NCBI GenBank assembly: GCA_016793685.1
Contig: JAEULX010000265.1
Span: 1-7,876, forward strand
Source: Bradyrhizobiaceae bacterium
GTDB taxonomy: Bacteria; Pseudomonadota; Alphaproteobacteria; Rhizobiales; Xanthobacteraceae
Direction: 5' to 3'
DNA length: 7,876 nt
The notes under the pieces were generated by a model that was given only the letters and a program-made list of their open reading frames with translations, made no database searches and had not been told where the DNA came from. How positions within the stretch are numbered: position 1 is the first letter of the stretch; each line of letters begins with the position of its first letter. The position numbers and the translations under genes are program-made. Positions 1-6,123 of the stretch are shown piece after piece.

Positions 1-140
1 TGAACTTCAGGGGCTACCAGGAATTCGCCGCGGCCAACCGGCCGGAGGGCTGGAACCTGTGGATGACGTTGACGCTCTCGCCCGCCGCTTCAAGCTCGAA
101 AACCACCGCGACGAAGCGCGGGCGTCCGATCGGCCAATAA
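1..140 (+). CDS. C-terminal end of a probable outer-membrane beta-barrel protein (partial)
   Basis: An open frame runs from the window edge (first full codon at position 3) to a TAA at 138-140, giving 45 residues of a gene that starts outside the window. The residues NFRGYQEFAAANRPEGWNLW followed by MTLTLSP alternate polar and hydrophobic/aromatic positions as in the last strands of a beta-barrel. The 'Y-x-EF-x-A-x-NRPEG' pattern resembles the C-terminus of the MetA-pathway-of-phenol-degradation/'transporter' outer-membrane family as I remember it. The tail after that (SSSKTTATKRGRPIGQ) is polar, so the protein does not end in the usual terminal aromatic residue, which is slightly unusual for a barrel. 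It converges with the gene ending at 323. That it is coding is likely; the family is a tentative inference from a short fragment. Confidence 0.5.
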   Translation, partial: NFRGYQEFAAANRPEGWNLWMTLTLSPAASSSKTTATKRGRPIGQ

Positions 141-322
141 ATGCGAACAGTCTGCGGCCGTGAGGAGCGCACCGCAACGCGCCCTATCGGGCGCAAATGC
201 AGCGCGCCTATCAAAGCCCTTCCGCCGCTCACGCGACGTCGCAAGCCGGCCGCGCCGGAATTTCGCGCCGGCTGTCCTCGAGGGTTTGCATTCTTGGCGG
301 CGGACCGGTCGGCTCGGCCCGA
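141..322. other. Convergent intergenic region with two weak inverted repeats
   Basis: The 182 bp between two converging genes hold no convincing gene. An ATG directly after the TAA opens a 91-codon frame, but its product is arginine/serine-rich and runs into the antisense of the next gene. Two inverted repeats are visible: GCGCCC-TATC-GGGCGC at 179-194 (perfect 6-bp stem, 4-nt loop, about 40 nt past the stop) and AGCCGGC at 244-250 pairing with GCCGGCT at 267-273. Neither is followed by a T-run, so either could end transcription only weakly. The first is the better candidate terminator for the upstream gene. Confidence 0.35.
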
Positions 323-817
323 TCAGCCTTCCGTATCCTCGAAGTCCTTGCTGAGCTCCCACTTCAATCTCGAGAGCAGGTCGCGCATCTTGTCCAACGC
401 GACCTCCCGCTCATAGGCGCCGTCCGGCGCCCCGAGGTCGGTCATGACGGACGAGTTGCTCTGCAGGAACTCCTCGAGCATCGCCCCGGCGCTGGCGCGC
501 CGCTCTTCATTGGGCCACGTCGTCGGCAGCGGTTCGAGTTCCGGCAGTATTTCCTGCTTTTCCGCCGCCCGCTGTTCGTTCTCGTCTTTGCGGCGCGCGA
601 CCTCGGTCAAGTCGAGTTGCACGACGTCGCGGGCGAACTTTCTCAGCCCCTTCACCTTCTTGCGGAATCGGCAGTGATATTCGAGCCAATGTTCGGAATC
701 CGGGATCGTCTTGGCGCGCAGAAACGTGCCGCCAGCCTTATCGACCACCGTTTTCAGATCGGGCAAATAGGCTTCGTCGAATTCGCCTATGCGGCAGAGA
801 ACTTTAATTTTGGCCAT
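323..817 (-). CDS. Hypothetical 164-aa charged cytosolic protein
   Basis: I do not recognise this family. The chosen ATG (815-817) is preceded by GAGG with a 5-nt spacer (CCTC at 823-826 on the plus strand). The frame stays open upstream to about 1060, but that extension is arginine/glycine/cysteine-rich and not protein-like, so the shorter start is preferred. The product has no signal peptide or membrane segment. It begins with MAKIKVLCRIGEFDEAYLPD, has a basic stretch around residues 50-64 (CRFRKKVKGLRKFAR), a highly charged and probably helical middle (residues 70-95, ARRKDENEQRAAEKQE) and an acidic C-terminus ending DFEDTEG. Base composition looks less GC-biased than its neighbours, with several A/T-ending codons near the start, which could mean a different history. 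It stands alone: converging with the partial barrel gene, and separated from the regulator upstream by 382 bp. Coding status is well supported by the SD, start and protein texture; function is unknown. Confidence 0.75.
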   Translation of the reverse strand: MAKIKVLCRIGEFDEAYLPDLKTVVDKAGGTFLRAKTIPDSEHWLEYHCRFRKKVKGLRKFARDVVQLDLTEVARRKDENEQRAAEKQEILPELEPLPTTWPNEERRASAGAMLEEFLQSNSSVMTDLGAPDGAYEREVALDKMRDLLSRLKWELSKDFEDTEG

Positions 818-1199
818 GCTAACCTCGTTATTCCAAGTGATATGACGTATACGTGCCCCCCGGCCCGCGCAAATCGGACGGCAGCGCCCTCTGCTCAAAA
901 CAGCTCCGAAAATGAGCCCCGAGCAGTGCACTACGCCGCCGCGCCCGTTTCCCAGGTTCGCAGAACGGCCGCAAAAAGCCGCGTTCCCAAGTCGAGATTT
1001 GCCGCCGTGCGACCGACAGCGCCCCCGATAAGGCGGTGGACTGCGGGAACCCGCGAGCAATGAGACGAGCCGAGATAAGATACGATGCTACACCCGGTCA
1101 ATCGCTGACTTAATGACAAGATCGGCCCGCGGCGGCGTTGTCCGCTCCGCTGCCGGCCCGCGCCGGGGACTGTGCGGCATGACCGACCCTCGCCAGGGC
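818..1199. other. 382-bp intergenic region: leader of the 164-aa gene and 3' end of the regulator gene
   Basis: No convincing gene is seen on either strand; the long frames crossing it are compositional. Proximal to the 164-aa gene is a perfect 10-bp palindrome ACGTATACGT (845-854), 28 bp before the start codon, inside a short AT-richer patch that could include its -10 region. Further out is a better -35/-10 pair on the minus strand (listed separately). Between them is a small hairpin GCGGG-AA-CCCGC (1043-1054). Just past the regulator stop (1200) are two GC-rich mini-hairpins, CCCT-N4-AGGG (1187-1198) and CCGGC-N4-GCCGG (1153-1166). Neither has a T-run, so the regulator has no clear intrinsic terminator. 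Confidence 0.4.
1072..1101 (-). promoter_or_regulatory. Candidate sigma-70 promoter for the 164-aa gene
   Basis: Read on the minus strand, TTGACC (1096-1101) is followed after 18 bp by TATCTC (1072-1077). The -35 matches the consensus at five of six positions; the -10 matches only at its first three. Transcription from here would give a leader of roughly 250 nt before the ATG at 817. The more proximal AT-rich patch near 843-854 is an alternative or second promoter. This is motif reading only. Confidence 0.25.
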
Positions 1200-3209
1200 T
1201 CACAGCCCGATCCGGCCGGCCACGCGGCGCAGCGTCTTCGTCAGCGGCGGATCGAACCGGAACGCCGCAAACAGGTGATCGATGCCGTAGCCCGGATGCC
1301 CCTGCCGGAGCGAGGCGACCACGGCGCGCGCCACGTCGGTTTGTCCGGCAAGCGCCTCGCACAGCGCCGAGATCGCCGCAATGTGCGCGTGCGCATTCGG
1401 ACGCGCGGCGGCCTTGCGCCCCCACTCCGCGGCCTCCTGGTACTCGCCGAGGCGCATGTGGGCGATCGCGCGGGTGCAGAGCATGGCGAAGAGCAGCGGA
1501 TCGTAGGGACTGAGCGCGCGCGACTGGTCGGCGTAGGCGATCGCGGTCTGCGGCTCGCCCGACTGTGAGTGCACAAACGCGAGCGTGTAGTGGCCGAGCG
1601 CGTAGTTCGGGCTCAGTTCGACGGCGGCGGACAGCTCGCCGAGGCTTCCCGCCACCTCCCCGCGCAGCCATAGCGCCCGCCCCATCGCCCAATGGGCGGC
1701 CGGATCGCGGTCGTCGGCGGCAAGCCCTTCGCCCGCCGCCTTGAAGGCGAGATCGCTTTCCCGCTGCCGCTCCTGCGGGCGAAGCAGGAAGGCGTTCTGA
1801 AAATGGGTGAAGGAGAGGCCGGCATAGCTGCGGGAAAAAGTCGGGTCGATGTCGATCGATCGACGGAAGAAAGCCTGCGCCCGCTCATTGTCCGGCCCGT
1901 TGAAGCGGTACATGTGCCAGAGCCCGCGATGATAGGCCTCCCAGGCGTCGAGCGTGTTCGGCGCTTTGAGCACAGCGCGATTGCGTTCGGCGAGTTCGAC
2001 TTCACTGGCGAGCGCCGCGACGATGCGGTCGCCGACATCGTCGATGAGCTTGAGGTCGTCGCCGGCCCGGCGGGCGAACTGCTCGGACCAGAGAATGCGG
2101 CCGGTCCCGGTCTCGACCAGATCGACCGCGACCAGCCGCTCGGCGCCGAGCGTGCGCACCGTGCCGCAGGCGGCATAGGCGACGCCGAGCTTGCGCGCGA
2201 TCGCCTCGGGCGCAAGACCTCGTTCGGCAAGCGCAAACACCGATCCGCGCGCGATGACGGGCAGGCTGCGCAACTTCGCGAGCCGGGTGATGACATCGTG
2301 GGTCAGCCCTGCCGCGTAGCCGCCCATCGAAGACGCCGATTCCGCTTCCTGGAAGGGCAGGATCGCGATCGAAGCGCGGCGCAGCACCATTGACGGATTG
2401 GCCGCGGCGGCGTCGGCCGCAGCCGGCCGCGCCACAGCCGGCATGGTCGCTTGCCGCTCGGCCAGCGCGCGCCATTGCGTCGTGAGGAGTTCGGCGTCGG
2501 CGCCCTCGTTCTGCAGCAACCGCACCGCCGCGGCAAACCGTGTCTCTGCTTCCGCCCTGCGGCCTTGCGCGATCAAGGTCGCGAGCACCGCGAGATGAGC
2601 CTGCGGATCGAACGGCGCGAATTCCGTCCACGCCTCGGCGATGCGCAGAGCGTCCGCAGAGCCGGGCGCTGCGCGCTGCATCAGCTCGCGCACGATCGCT
2701 TCGCGCTGCGAGCGGCAGGCCTGCCGCCGCGCGACGAGCCAGGCCTGAAAGGCCGGGCAACGGTCGAGATCGCTCCCGGCGAGGAACTCGCCGGCAAACA
2801 GGCCGGCCAATGCGGCAAGCCGTTCGGTCGCGAGCGCCGCAACGTCGGTGCGCAGCTCGCTCTCCACCTCGAGCGCATCGACCGTCAGCGCGGACCGGTC
2901 AAGCGCGACGTGGTCGTCCGCCGAGGTCAGCGGAGCCGCGTCCTCGCTCCGCAGCAACGAACGGATCTTGGCCAGCGCCCAGCGCAGTTCGCCGCGCGGA
3001 TCGTCCGGCACGTCCCAGAACAGGGCGCAGAGCTGGCTGCGCGACACCGGCCGCGGGGCGACGGCGAGATAGGCGAGCAGCGCGCGCACCTTCCGGGACG
3101 GCGGCAACGGGCGCAGTTCGCCGCCTGCCGATACCGCCAACGGGCCCAGCAAGCGAAGCCGGAGACGCCCCTCACTTTGGGGCAAGCGCTGGCCTTCGGT
3201 CGATTCCAT
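1200..3209 (-). CDS. SARP-like transcriptional regulator: winged helix, BTAD, TolB-like domain, TPRs
   Basis: A 669-aa soluble regulator. Residues ~15-95 form an OmpR/SARP-type winged helix (RLRLLGPLAVSAGG, then RKVRALLAYLAV, SRSQLCALFW and RGELRWALAKIRSLL). Residues ~108-253 fit the bacterial transcriptional activation domain, an all-helical TPR-like unit. After an Ala/Pro linker (~256-272), residues ~279-405 are a TolB/FlgO-like domain starting SIAILPF and containing GTVRTLG and GRILWSEQF. Residues ~418-650 are TPR-like helices (NERAQAFFRRSIDIDPTFSRSYAGLSF; ELSAAVELSPNYALGHYTLAF). In Streptomyces, SARPs activate secondary-metabolite genes by binding heptamer direct repeats; in this larger class the C-terminal half is thought to sense or scaffold. 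The chosen ATG (3207-3209) has GGGAG at a 5-nt spacing. An in-frame GTG at 3245 would add 12 residues (GCAVGADVGAS-like repeats) but has a poorer SD. It is transcribed divergently from the methyltransferase at 3318, its most likely target. No clear terminator follows. Architecture is clear; effector and target are inferred. Confidence 0.9.
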   Translation of the reverse strand: MESTEGQRLPQSEGRLRLRLLGPLAVSAGGELRPLPPSRKVRALLAYLAVAPRPVSRSQLCALFWDVPDDPRGELRWALAKIRSLLRSEDAAPLTSADDHVALDRSALTVDALEVESELRTDVAALATERLAALAGLFAGEFLAGSDLDRCPAFQAWLVARRQACRSQREAIVRELMQRAAPGSADALRIAEAWTEFAPFDPQAHLAVLATLIAQGRRAEAETRFAAAVRLLQNEGADAELLTTQWRALAERQATMPAVARPAAADAAAANPSMVLRRASIAILPFQEAESASSMGGYAAGLTHDVITRLAKLRSLPVIARGSVFALAERGLAPEAIARKLGVAYAACGTVRTLGAERLVAVDLVETGTGRILWSEQFARRAGDDLKLIDDVGDRIVAALASEVELAERNRAVLKAPNTLDAWEAYHRGLWHMYRFNGPDNERAQAFFRRSIDIDPTFSRSYAGLSFTHFQNAFLLRPQERQRESDLAFKAAGEGLAADDRDPAAHWAMGRALWLRGEVAGSLGELSAAVELSPNYALGHYTLAFVHSQSGEPQTAIAYADQSRALSPYDPLLFAMLCTRAIAHMRLGEYQEAAEWGRKAAARPNAHAHIAAISALCEALAGQTDVARAVVASLRQGHPGYGIDHLFAAFRFDPPLTKTLRRVAGRIGL

Positions 3210-3215
3210 GCTTGC

Positions 3216-3246
3216 TCCCACGTCGGCTCCCACGGCGCATCCCACG
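3216..3246 (+). repeat. Three exact TCCCACG heptamers at 12-bp period, candidate SARP operator
   Basis: TCCCACG occurs exactly at 3216-3222, 3228-3234 and 3240-3246, so the period is exactly 12 bp with 5-bp spacers. A degenerate fourth copy (TTCCATG, 3204-3210) lies in phase and overlaps the regulator start codon. Eight bases after the last heptamer is CTATCG (3255-3260), a possible -10 for the forward methyltransferase gene. Streptomyces SARP boxes are heptamer direct repeats, usually at 11-bp period, with the last copy about 8 bp before the -10, so the arrangement fits apart from one extra base of spacing. The first heptamer also contains the Shine-Dalgarno of the regulator, so binding could affect both genes. 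Caution: the repeats are in frame with the regulator (GTG GGA units every four codons), so they could be coding repeats if translation starts further upstream. Confidence 0.5.
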
Positions 3247-3264
3247 CAGGACCGCTATCGGCAA

Positions 3265-3282
3265 GGTTCGCCGGCCCGAACC
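3265..3282. promoter_or_regulatory. 18-bp dyad in the divergent promoter region
   Basis: GGTTCG (3265-3270) and CGAACC (3277-3282) are perfect inverted copies separated by CCGGCC. The dyad sits after the heptamer repeats and about 24 bp before the methyltransferase Shine-Dalgarno. It could be an operator for a dimeric protein, or a hairpin in the methyltransferase leader if transcription starts near 3267. No protein can be assigned to it. Confidence 0.35.
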
Positions 3283-3317
3283 ACTGCGCCGAGCCACAGA
3301 TAAAGCGGAGCAAACCC

Positions 3318-4184
3318 ATGGTAGCCAACCTCGCCCTGGCCCGTCAAAGCGCCCCAACCCCAGCCCCTGCCCCCGTCGCGGCGCCGGACTTCGCCGCCAT
3401 CAAGACGCGCCAGCAGGCGACCTGGTCTTCGGGGGACTACGCCGTCATCGGCACGACCCTGCAGATCATCGGAGAATCATTGTGCGAGGCGCTCGACCTG
3501 CGCGCCAACCAGCGCGTTCTCGACGTCGCCGCGGGCAACGGCAATGTCTCGCTCGCCGCCGCGCGCCGCTTCGCCGACGTCACCGCGAGCGACTACGTCC
3601 CGGCCCTGCTCGAACGGGCCAAGGAGCGCGCCTTTGCCGACCGGCTGCCGATCACGTTCGAGGTGGCCGATGCGGAGAACCTGCCTTTCCCGGACGGCTC
3701 GTTCGATGTCGTCGCCTCGTCGCTCGGCGCGATGTTTACGCCCGACCATGCGCGCACCGCGAGCGAGATGCTGCGCGTCTGCCGCTCCGGCGGCAAGATC
3801 GGGCTCGCGAGCTGGACGCCGGATGGCTTCATCGGCGAGCTGTTCAAGACGATCGGCCGGCATGTTCCGCCGCCTGCCGGGCTGAAATCGCCGGCCTTGT
3901 GGGGAACCAGGTCCCACCTGATCGAGCTGTTCGGCCCGGCGAGCGCCGACATCGCGGTGCAGACGCGCGAATTCACCTTCCGCTACCGGTCGCCCGAGCA
4001 TTGGATCGAAGTCTTCCGCACGAAGTATGGACCCGTGCTCAAAGCCTTCGACGCGCTTGACGCTGCGGGGAAGGCATCGCTTGCGGCCGACCTCGAAGCC
4101 CTCATCGCCCGCTTCAACCGGGCGACCGACGGAACCATGGTCGCGCCTGCGGTCTATCTCGAGACCGTCATCGTCAAGCGGTGA
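3318..4184 (+). CDS. Class I SAM-dependent methyltransferase
   Basis: A 288-aa Rossmann-fold methyltransferase, expected to transfer a methyl group from S-adenosylmethionine to a small-molecule acceptor in the cytosol; the acceptor is not predictable. Motif I is VLDVAAGNGN (67-76, the SAM-binding glycine loop). The acidic residue that should bind the ribose hydroxyls is D92 in SDYVPALLERA. The next conserved stretch is ADAENLPFPDGSFD (117-130), followed by the post-motif region MLRVCRSGGKIGLASW (151-166). Sequence order and length match the UbiE/Methyltransf_11 style. The N-terminus (residues 10-23) is a Pro/Ala low-complexity stretch ahead of the fold. ATG 3318 is preceded by GGAG (3307-3310) at a 7-nt spacing. 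The gene is divergent from the SARP-like regulator and monocistronic, since a strong hairpin follows; the next gene is on the other strand. Regulation by the SARP-like protein through the upstream heptamers is inferred. Confidence 0.92.
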   Translation: MVANLALARQSAPTPAPAPVAAPDFAAIKTRQQATWSSGDYAVIGTTLQIIGESLCEALDLRANQRVLDVAAGNGNVSLAAARRFADVTASDYVPALLERAKERAFADRLPITFEVADAENLPFPDGSFDVVASSLGAMFTPDHARTASEMLRVCRSGGKIGLASWTPDGFIGELFKTIGRHVPPPAGLKSPALWGTRSHLIELFGPASADIAVQTREFTFRYRSPEHWIEVFRTKYGPVLKAFDALDAAGKASLAADLEALIARFNRATDGTMVAPAVYLETVIVKR

Positions 4185-4195
4185 GGCGACCCAAG

Positions 4196-4243
4196 CATCC
4201 AGAACCCGCCTCCGGGCTCCGGTCCGGGGGCGGGTTTTGGATG
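4196..4243. terminator. Strong intrinsic-terminator hairpin after the methyltransferase
   Basis: The 20-nt arms 4196-4215 and 4224-4243 pair at 18 of 20 positions around an 8-nt loop. The core is AACCCGCC against GGCGGGTT. The 3' arm carries TTTT (4235-4238) right after the GC-rich core, which can act as the U-tract for forward transcription. It starts 11 bp after the methyltransferase stop and lies 24 bp beyond the convergent transporter stop (4268), so it may serve both genes, though the reverse direction has no comparable T-run. Confidence 0.8.
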
Positions 4244-4267
4244 CGTTCGTACAGGTTGGTCCCGGCC

Positions 4268-5470
4268 TCAGTCAGCCGGCCGGCGCACTCCGAGAAAGCA
4301 GACGAGCGCGATGACCGCGCACAGGCCGGTGAGCGCGAGCGCGAGCCCGTCGGAGAACTGTTCGGCGACGACCGCGAGCACCAGCGGGGCCGCCGCCTGC
4401 ATCACCAGCCACGGGGCGGTCAGCCGGCCGACCACCGCCCCGAAACCGGTCGGACCGAACAAGGCCAGCGGAACCGTGCCGCGGGCGATGGTGATCAGGC
4501 CGTTGCTCGCGCCGAACACGATGTAGAACAACGCGGCGCTCGGGGCGAAAATCCCGATGATCGCCAGCATCAGGAAATCGCTCGCCATCAGGCCGAGCGC
4601 AAAGCGCGCAAGATAGAGCGGATGGGCCTTGGCGCCGAACGCGAACTCGGCAAGCCGCGCGAGCACCTGGCAAGGCCCGAACAGCATGCCGATGACCACC
4701 GCCATGTCCGCGGTAAGCCCCGCGCGCTCGAAGAATGCGATGAGATGCGCGGCAAGGCCGGAGGGAATGAACGCATAGGCGGCAAAGCCCGCCATGACGA
4801 GATAGAACGGTTTTCCGCTCGGCGGCAGCGTGCGCTGAGGCTTCGGCGCACTGCCCCTCTCGCCGCCTGCCAGCGTGCCGGGGTCGGCGCGCTTGCGCGG
4901 CAGCGCGAAGGCATGCAGCGGCGCGGCCACGCCCAGCAGCAGCGCCGCATAAACGAGATAGCAGCCGCGCCAACCGTGGGTCTGCAGCAAGAGCTGGGTG
5001 ACCGGCCAGCTCACCGTCGAGGACAGGCCGCCGACGAAGGTCAGCAGCGTGATCGGCCGGCGCGCCGCCGCACCGAAGAGCCGGCCGAGCGTCGCGAAAG
5101 CCGGCTCGTACAGCGAGGCCGCCATCGCCACCCCGACCAGCATCCACGCCGCGATGTAGGCTACGGGATGCGCGGCGACCGTGAGCGCCACGAGTCCCGC
5201 GGCCCCTGCGAGCGAGCCCATCGTCATCACCACATGGCCGCCGCGCCGGTCGATCAAGCGCCCGACCGTCGGCGCCACCAGGCTCCCGGCGAGCAGCGCC
5301 GCGGAAACCCCGCTCATGGCAAACGAGCCGGACCAGCCGCGCTCGGCGGCGATCTGCGGCACCGTCAGCACCGGCGGATAATAGAGCGCGCCCCAGGCGA
5401 GCACTTCCGTCACGCCGAGCACGGGCAGCGCCCGCCAGGGACCGTGCAAGACGTCGCGCATGAAGGCCAT
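4268..5470 (-). CDS. MFS transporter
   Basis: A 400-aa polytopic inner-membrane protein with a composition and length typical of a 12-helix major facilitator. Hydrophobic segments fall at roughly 13-35, 50-70, 80-100, 103-125, 140-160 and 168-190 for the N-half, then a polar central loop (191-220, PRKRADPGTLAGGERGSAPK), then six more segments to about 395. The motif A loop between helices 2 and 3 is visible as GRLIDRRGG (70-78). Substrate and direction cannot be read from sequence; it is drawn from the general MFS pool rather than a named subfamily. ATG 5470 is preferred; ATG 5461 and TTG 5482 are in-frame alternatives. None has a clear SD, so translation may depend on coupling to the GNAT gene that ends 31 bp upstream. 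A small hairpin and a 10-bp palindrome lie in that gap. Co-transcription with the GNAT suggests the two act on the same or related compounds. Confidence 0.9.
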   Translation of the reverse strand: MAFMRDVLHGPWRALPVLGVTEVLAWGALYYPPVLTVPQIAAERGWSGSFAMSGVSAALLAGSLVAPTVGRLIDRRGGHVVMTMGSLAGAAGLVALTVAAHPVAYIAAWMLVGVAMAASLYEPAFATLGRLFGAAARRPITLLTFVGGLSSTVSWPVTQLLLQTHGWRGCYLVYAALLLGVAAPLHAFALPRKRADPGTLAGGERGSAPKPQRTLPPSGKPFYLVMAGFAAYAFIPSGLAAHLIAFFERAGLTADMAVVIGMLFGPCQVLARLAEFAFGAKAHPLYLARFALGLMASDFLMLAIIGIFAPSAALFYIVFGASNGLITIARGTVPLALFGPTGFGAVVGRLTAPWLVMQAAAPLVLAVVAEQFSDGLALALTGLCAVIALVCFLGVRRPAD

Positions 5471-5479
5471 CAGCGAAAA

Positions 5480-5510
5480 CAATCGATTGAGAGCGTGGGG
5501 ATCACTCCCC
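5480..5510 (-). promoter_or_regulatory. GNAT-MFS junction: stop-codon hairpin and 10-bp palindrome
   Basis: On the minus strand GGGGA-GTGA-TCCCC forms a perfect 5-bp hairpin (5497-5510) whose loop holds the TGA stop of the GNAT gene. Ten bases before the MFS start codon is the perfect palindrome CAATCGATTG (5480-5489), where a Shine-Dalgarno would be expected but is absent. Together these may govern coupling between the two genes or bind a protein; both could also be chance, since short palindromes are frequent. Confidence 0.3.
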
Positions 5511-6038
5511 GAGGCCGCGCTGCATCAGGACCGAATCGATCCACCGGTCGAATTTGAAGCCGACGTTGCGCAGCGTTCCCGCGTGACGGAAGCCGAGCGC
5601 CGCGTGCAGCGCAATTGAAGCGGCATTGTCGCTGCCGCCGATCACCGCAATCATCTGCCGCCACTGGCCTGCCGCGCACCGGTCGAGCAACGACGACAGC
5701 AAAGCGCGCCCGATGCCCGCGCCCGTCAGCCGGTGATCGATATAGATGGAATCCTCGATGGTGAACCGGTACGCCGAGCGCGCGTGATAGGACATCGCAT
5801 AGCAGTAGCCGACCACCGCGCCATCCCGCTCCGCCACCAGATAGGGCAGTCCGTGCTCGAGCACGCGGCCGCGGCGGAGCATCATCTCGGCGACGGACGG
5901 CGGCTCCTCCTCGAACGAAGCGGTGTCGTGCCGGACGTGATGGGCGTAGATCGCCTGCACGGCGGGCATGTCCGCTTCGCGCGCATCGCGCACCGCGCAA
6001 GCCGCCTGGGCGCGCTTCTGGTCGCAAACCTCCTGCAT
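5502..6038 (-). CDS. GNAT N-acetyltransferase, phosphinothricin-acetyltransferase (PAT/Bar-MddA) type
   Basis: A 178-aa soluble enzyme covering a whole GNAT domain (about residues 14-172). It opens with AVRDAREADMPAVQAIYAHH, the usual beta1-alpha1 start of the PAT group, then HDTASFEEEPPS (37-48), YLVAERDGAVVGYCYAMSY (66-84) and SAYRFTIEDSIYI (88-100). The acetyl-CoA pyrophosphate loop is RLTGAGIGRALL (103-114), fitting Q/R-x-x-G-x-G/A. The C-terminal NAASIALHAALGF (138-150) and GFKFDRW (160-166) are also typical. PAT/MddA enzymes acetylate the free amine of phosphinothricin or methionine sulfone/sulfoximine; many annotated relatives have unknown substrates, so specificity is inference. ATG 6038 has GGAGG at a 10-nt spacing, a little long; an in-frame TTG at 6047 would sit directly on the SD. 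It is the first gene of an operon with the MFS transporter and divergent from the LysR gene, which probably controls it. Confidence 0.9.
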   Translation of the reverse strand: MQEVCDQKRAQAACAVRDAREADMPAVQAIYAHHVRHDTASFEEEPPSVAEMMLRRGRVLEHGLPYLVAERDGAVVGYCYAMSYHARSAYRFTIEDSIYIDHRLTGAGIGRALLSSLLDRCAAGQWRQMIAVIGGSDNAASIALHAALGFRHAGTLRNVGFKFDRWIDSVLMQRGLGE

Positions 6039-6086
6039 GTGGCGCAATCCTCCGCTCCCTCCACTCCCGCCGCGGGCGCGGTCACG

Positions 6087-6115
6087 TTGCCGCGCGCGCC
6101 AACATAAGTGAATAT
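6087..6115 (+). promoter_or_regulatory. Candidate promoter of the LysR gene
   Basis: TTGCCG (6087-6092) and GAATAT (6110-6115) are separated by 17 bp, a workable sigma-70 pair with a weak -10. It would start transcription near 6122, just at the LysR-box dyad, so the regulator could block its own transcription. On the opposite strand TATGTT (6101-6106) could be the -10 of the GNAT-MFS operon, with the dyad falling at its -35 position 17 bp away. Motif reading only. Confidence 0.3.
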
Positions 6116-6123
6116 TGGAGAAG

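Noticed and set aside
141..416. Forward 91-codon frame starting right after the first stop codon
   Set aside because: The product is arginine/serine-rich, there is no SD, and its second half is antisense to the better-supported 164-aa gene.
818..1060. N-terminal extension of the 164-aa gene to 1060
   Set aside because: The added residues are Arg/Gly/Cys-rich, unlike the rest of the protein, and the ATG at 817 has a good SD.
197..1063. Forward 288-codon frame across the 164-aa gene and the gap
   Set aside because: It is largely the complement of a better-supported reverse gene; composition is Arg/Ala/Pro-rich with no domain. Long antisense frames are common in high-GC DNA.
2451..3317. Long N-terminal extension of the methyltransferase frame into the regulator gene
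   Set aside because: It is antisense to the regulator coding region; ATG 3318 has a good SD and gives a normal-length methyltransferase.
4181..5557. Forward 458-codon frame opposite the MFS gene
   Set aside because: It encodes a His/Arg/Gln/Glu-rich low-complexity product, the usual shadow of a GC-rich membrane-protein gene; the reverse strand encodes a clear MFS transporter.
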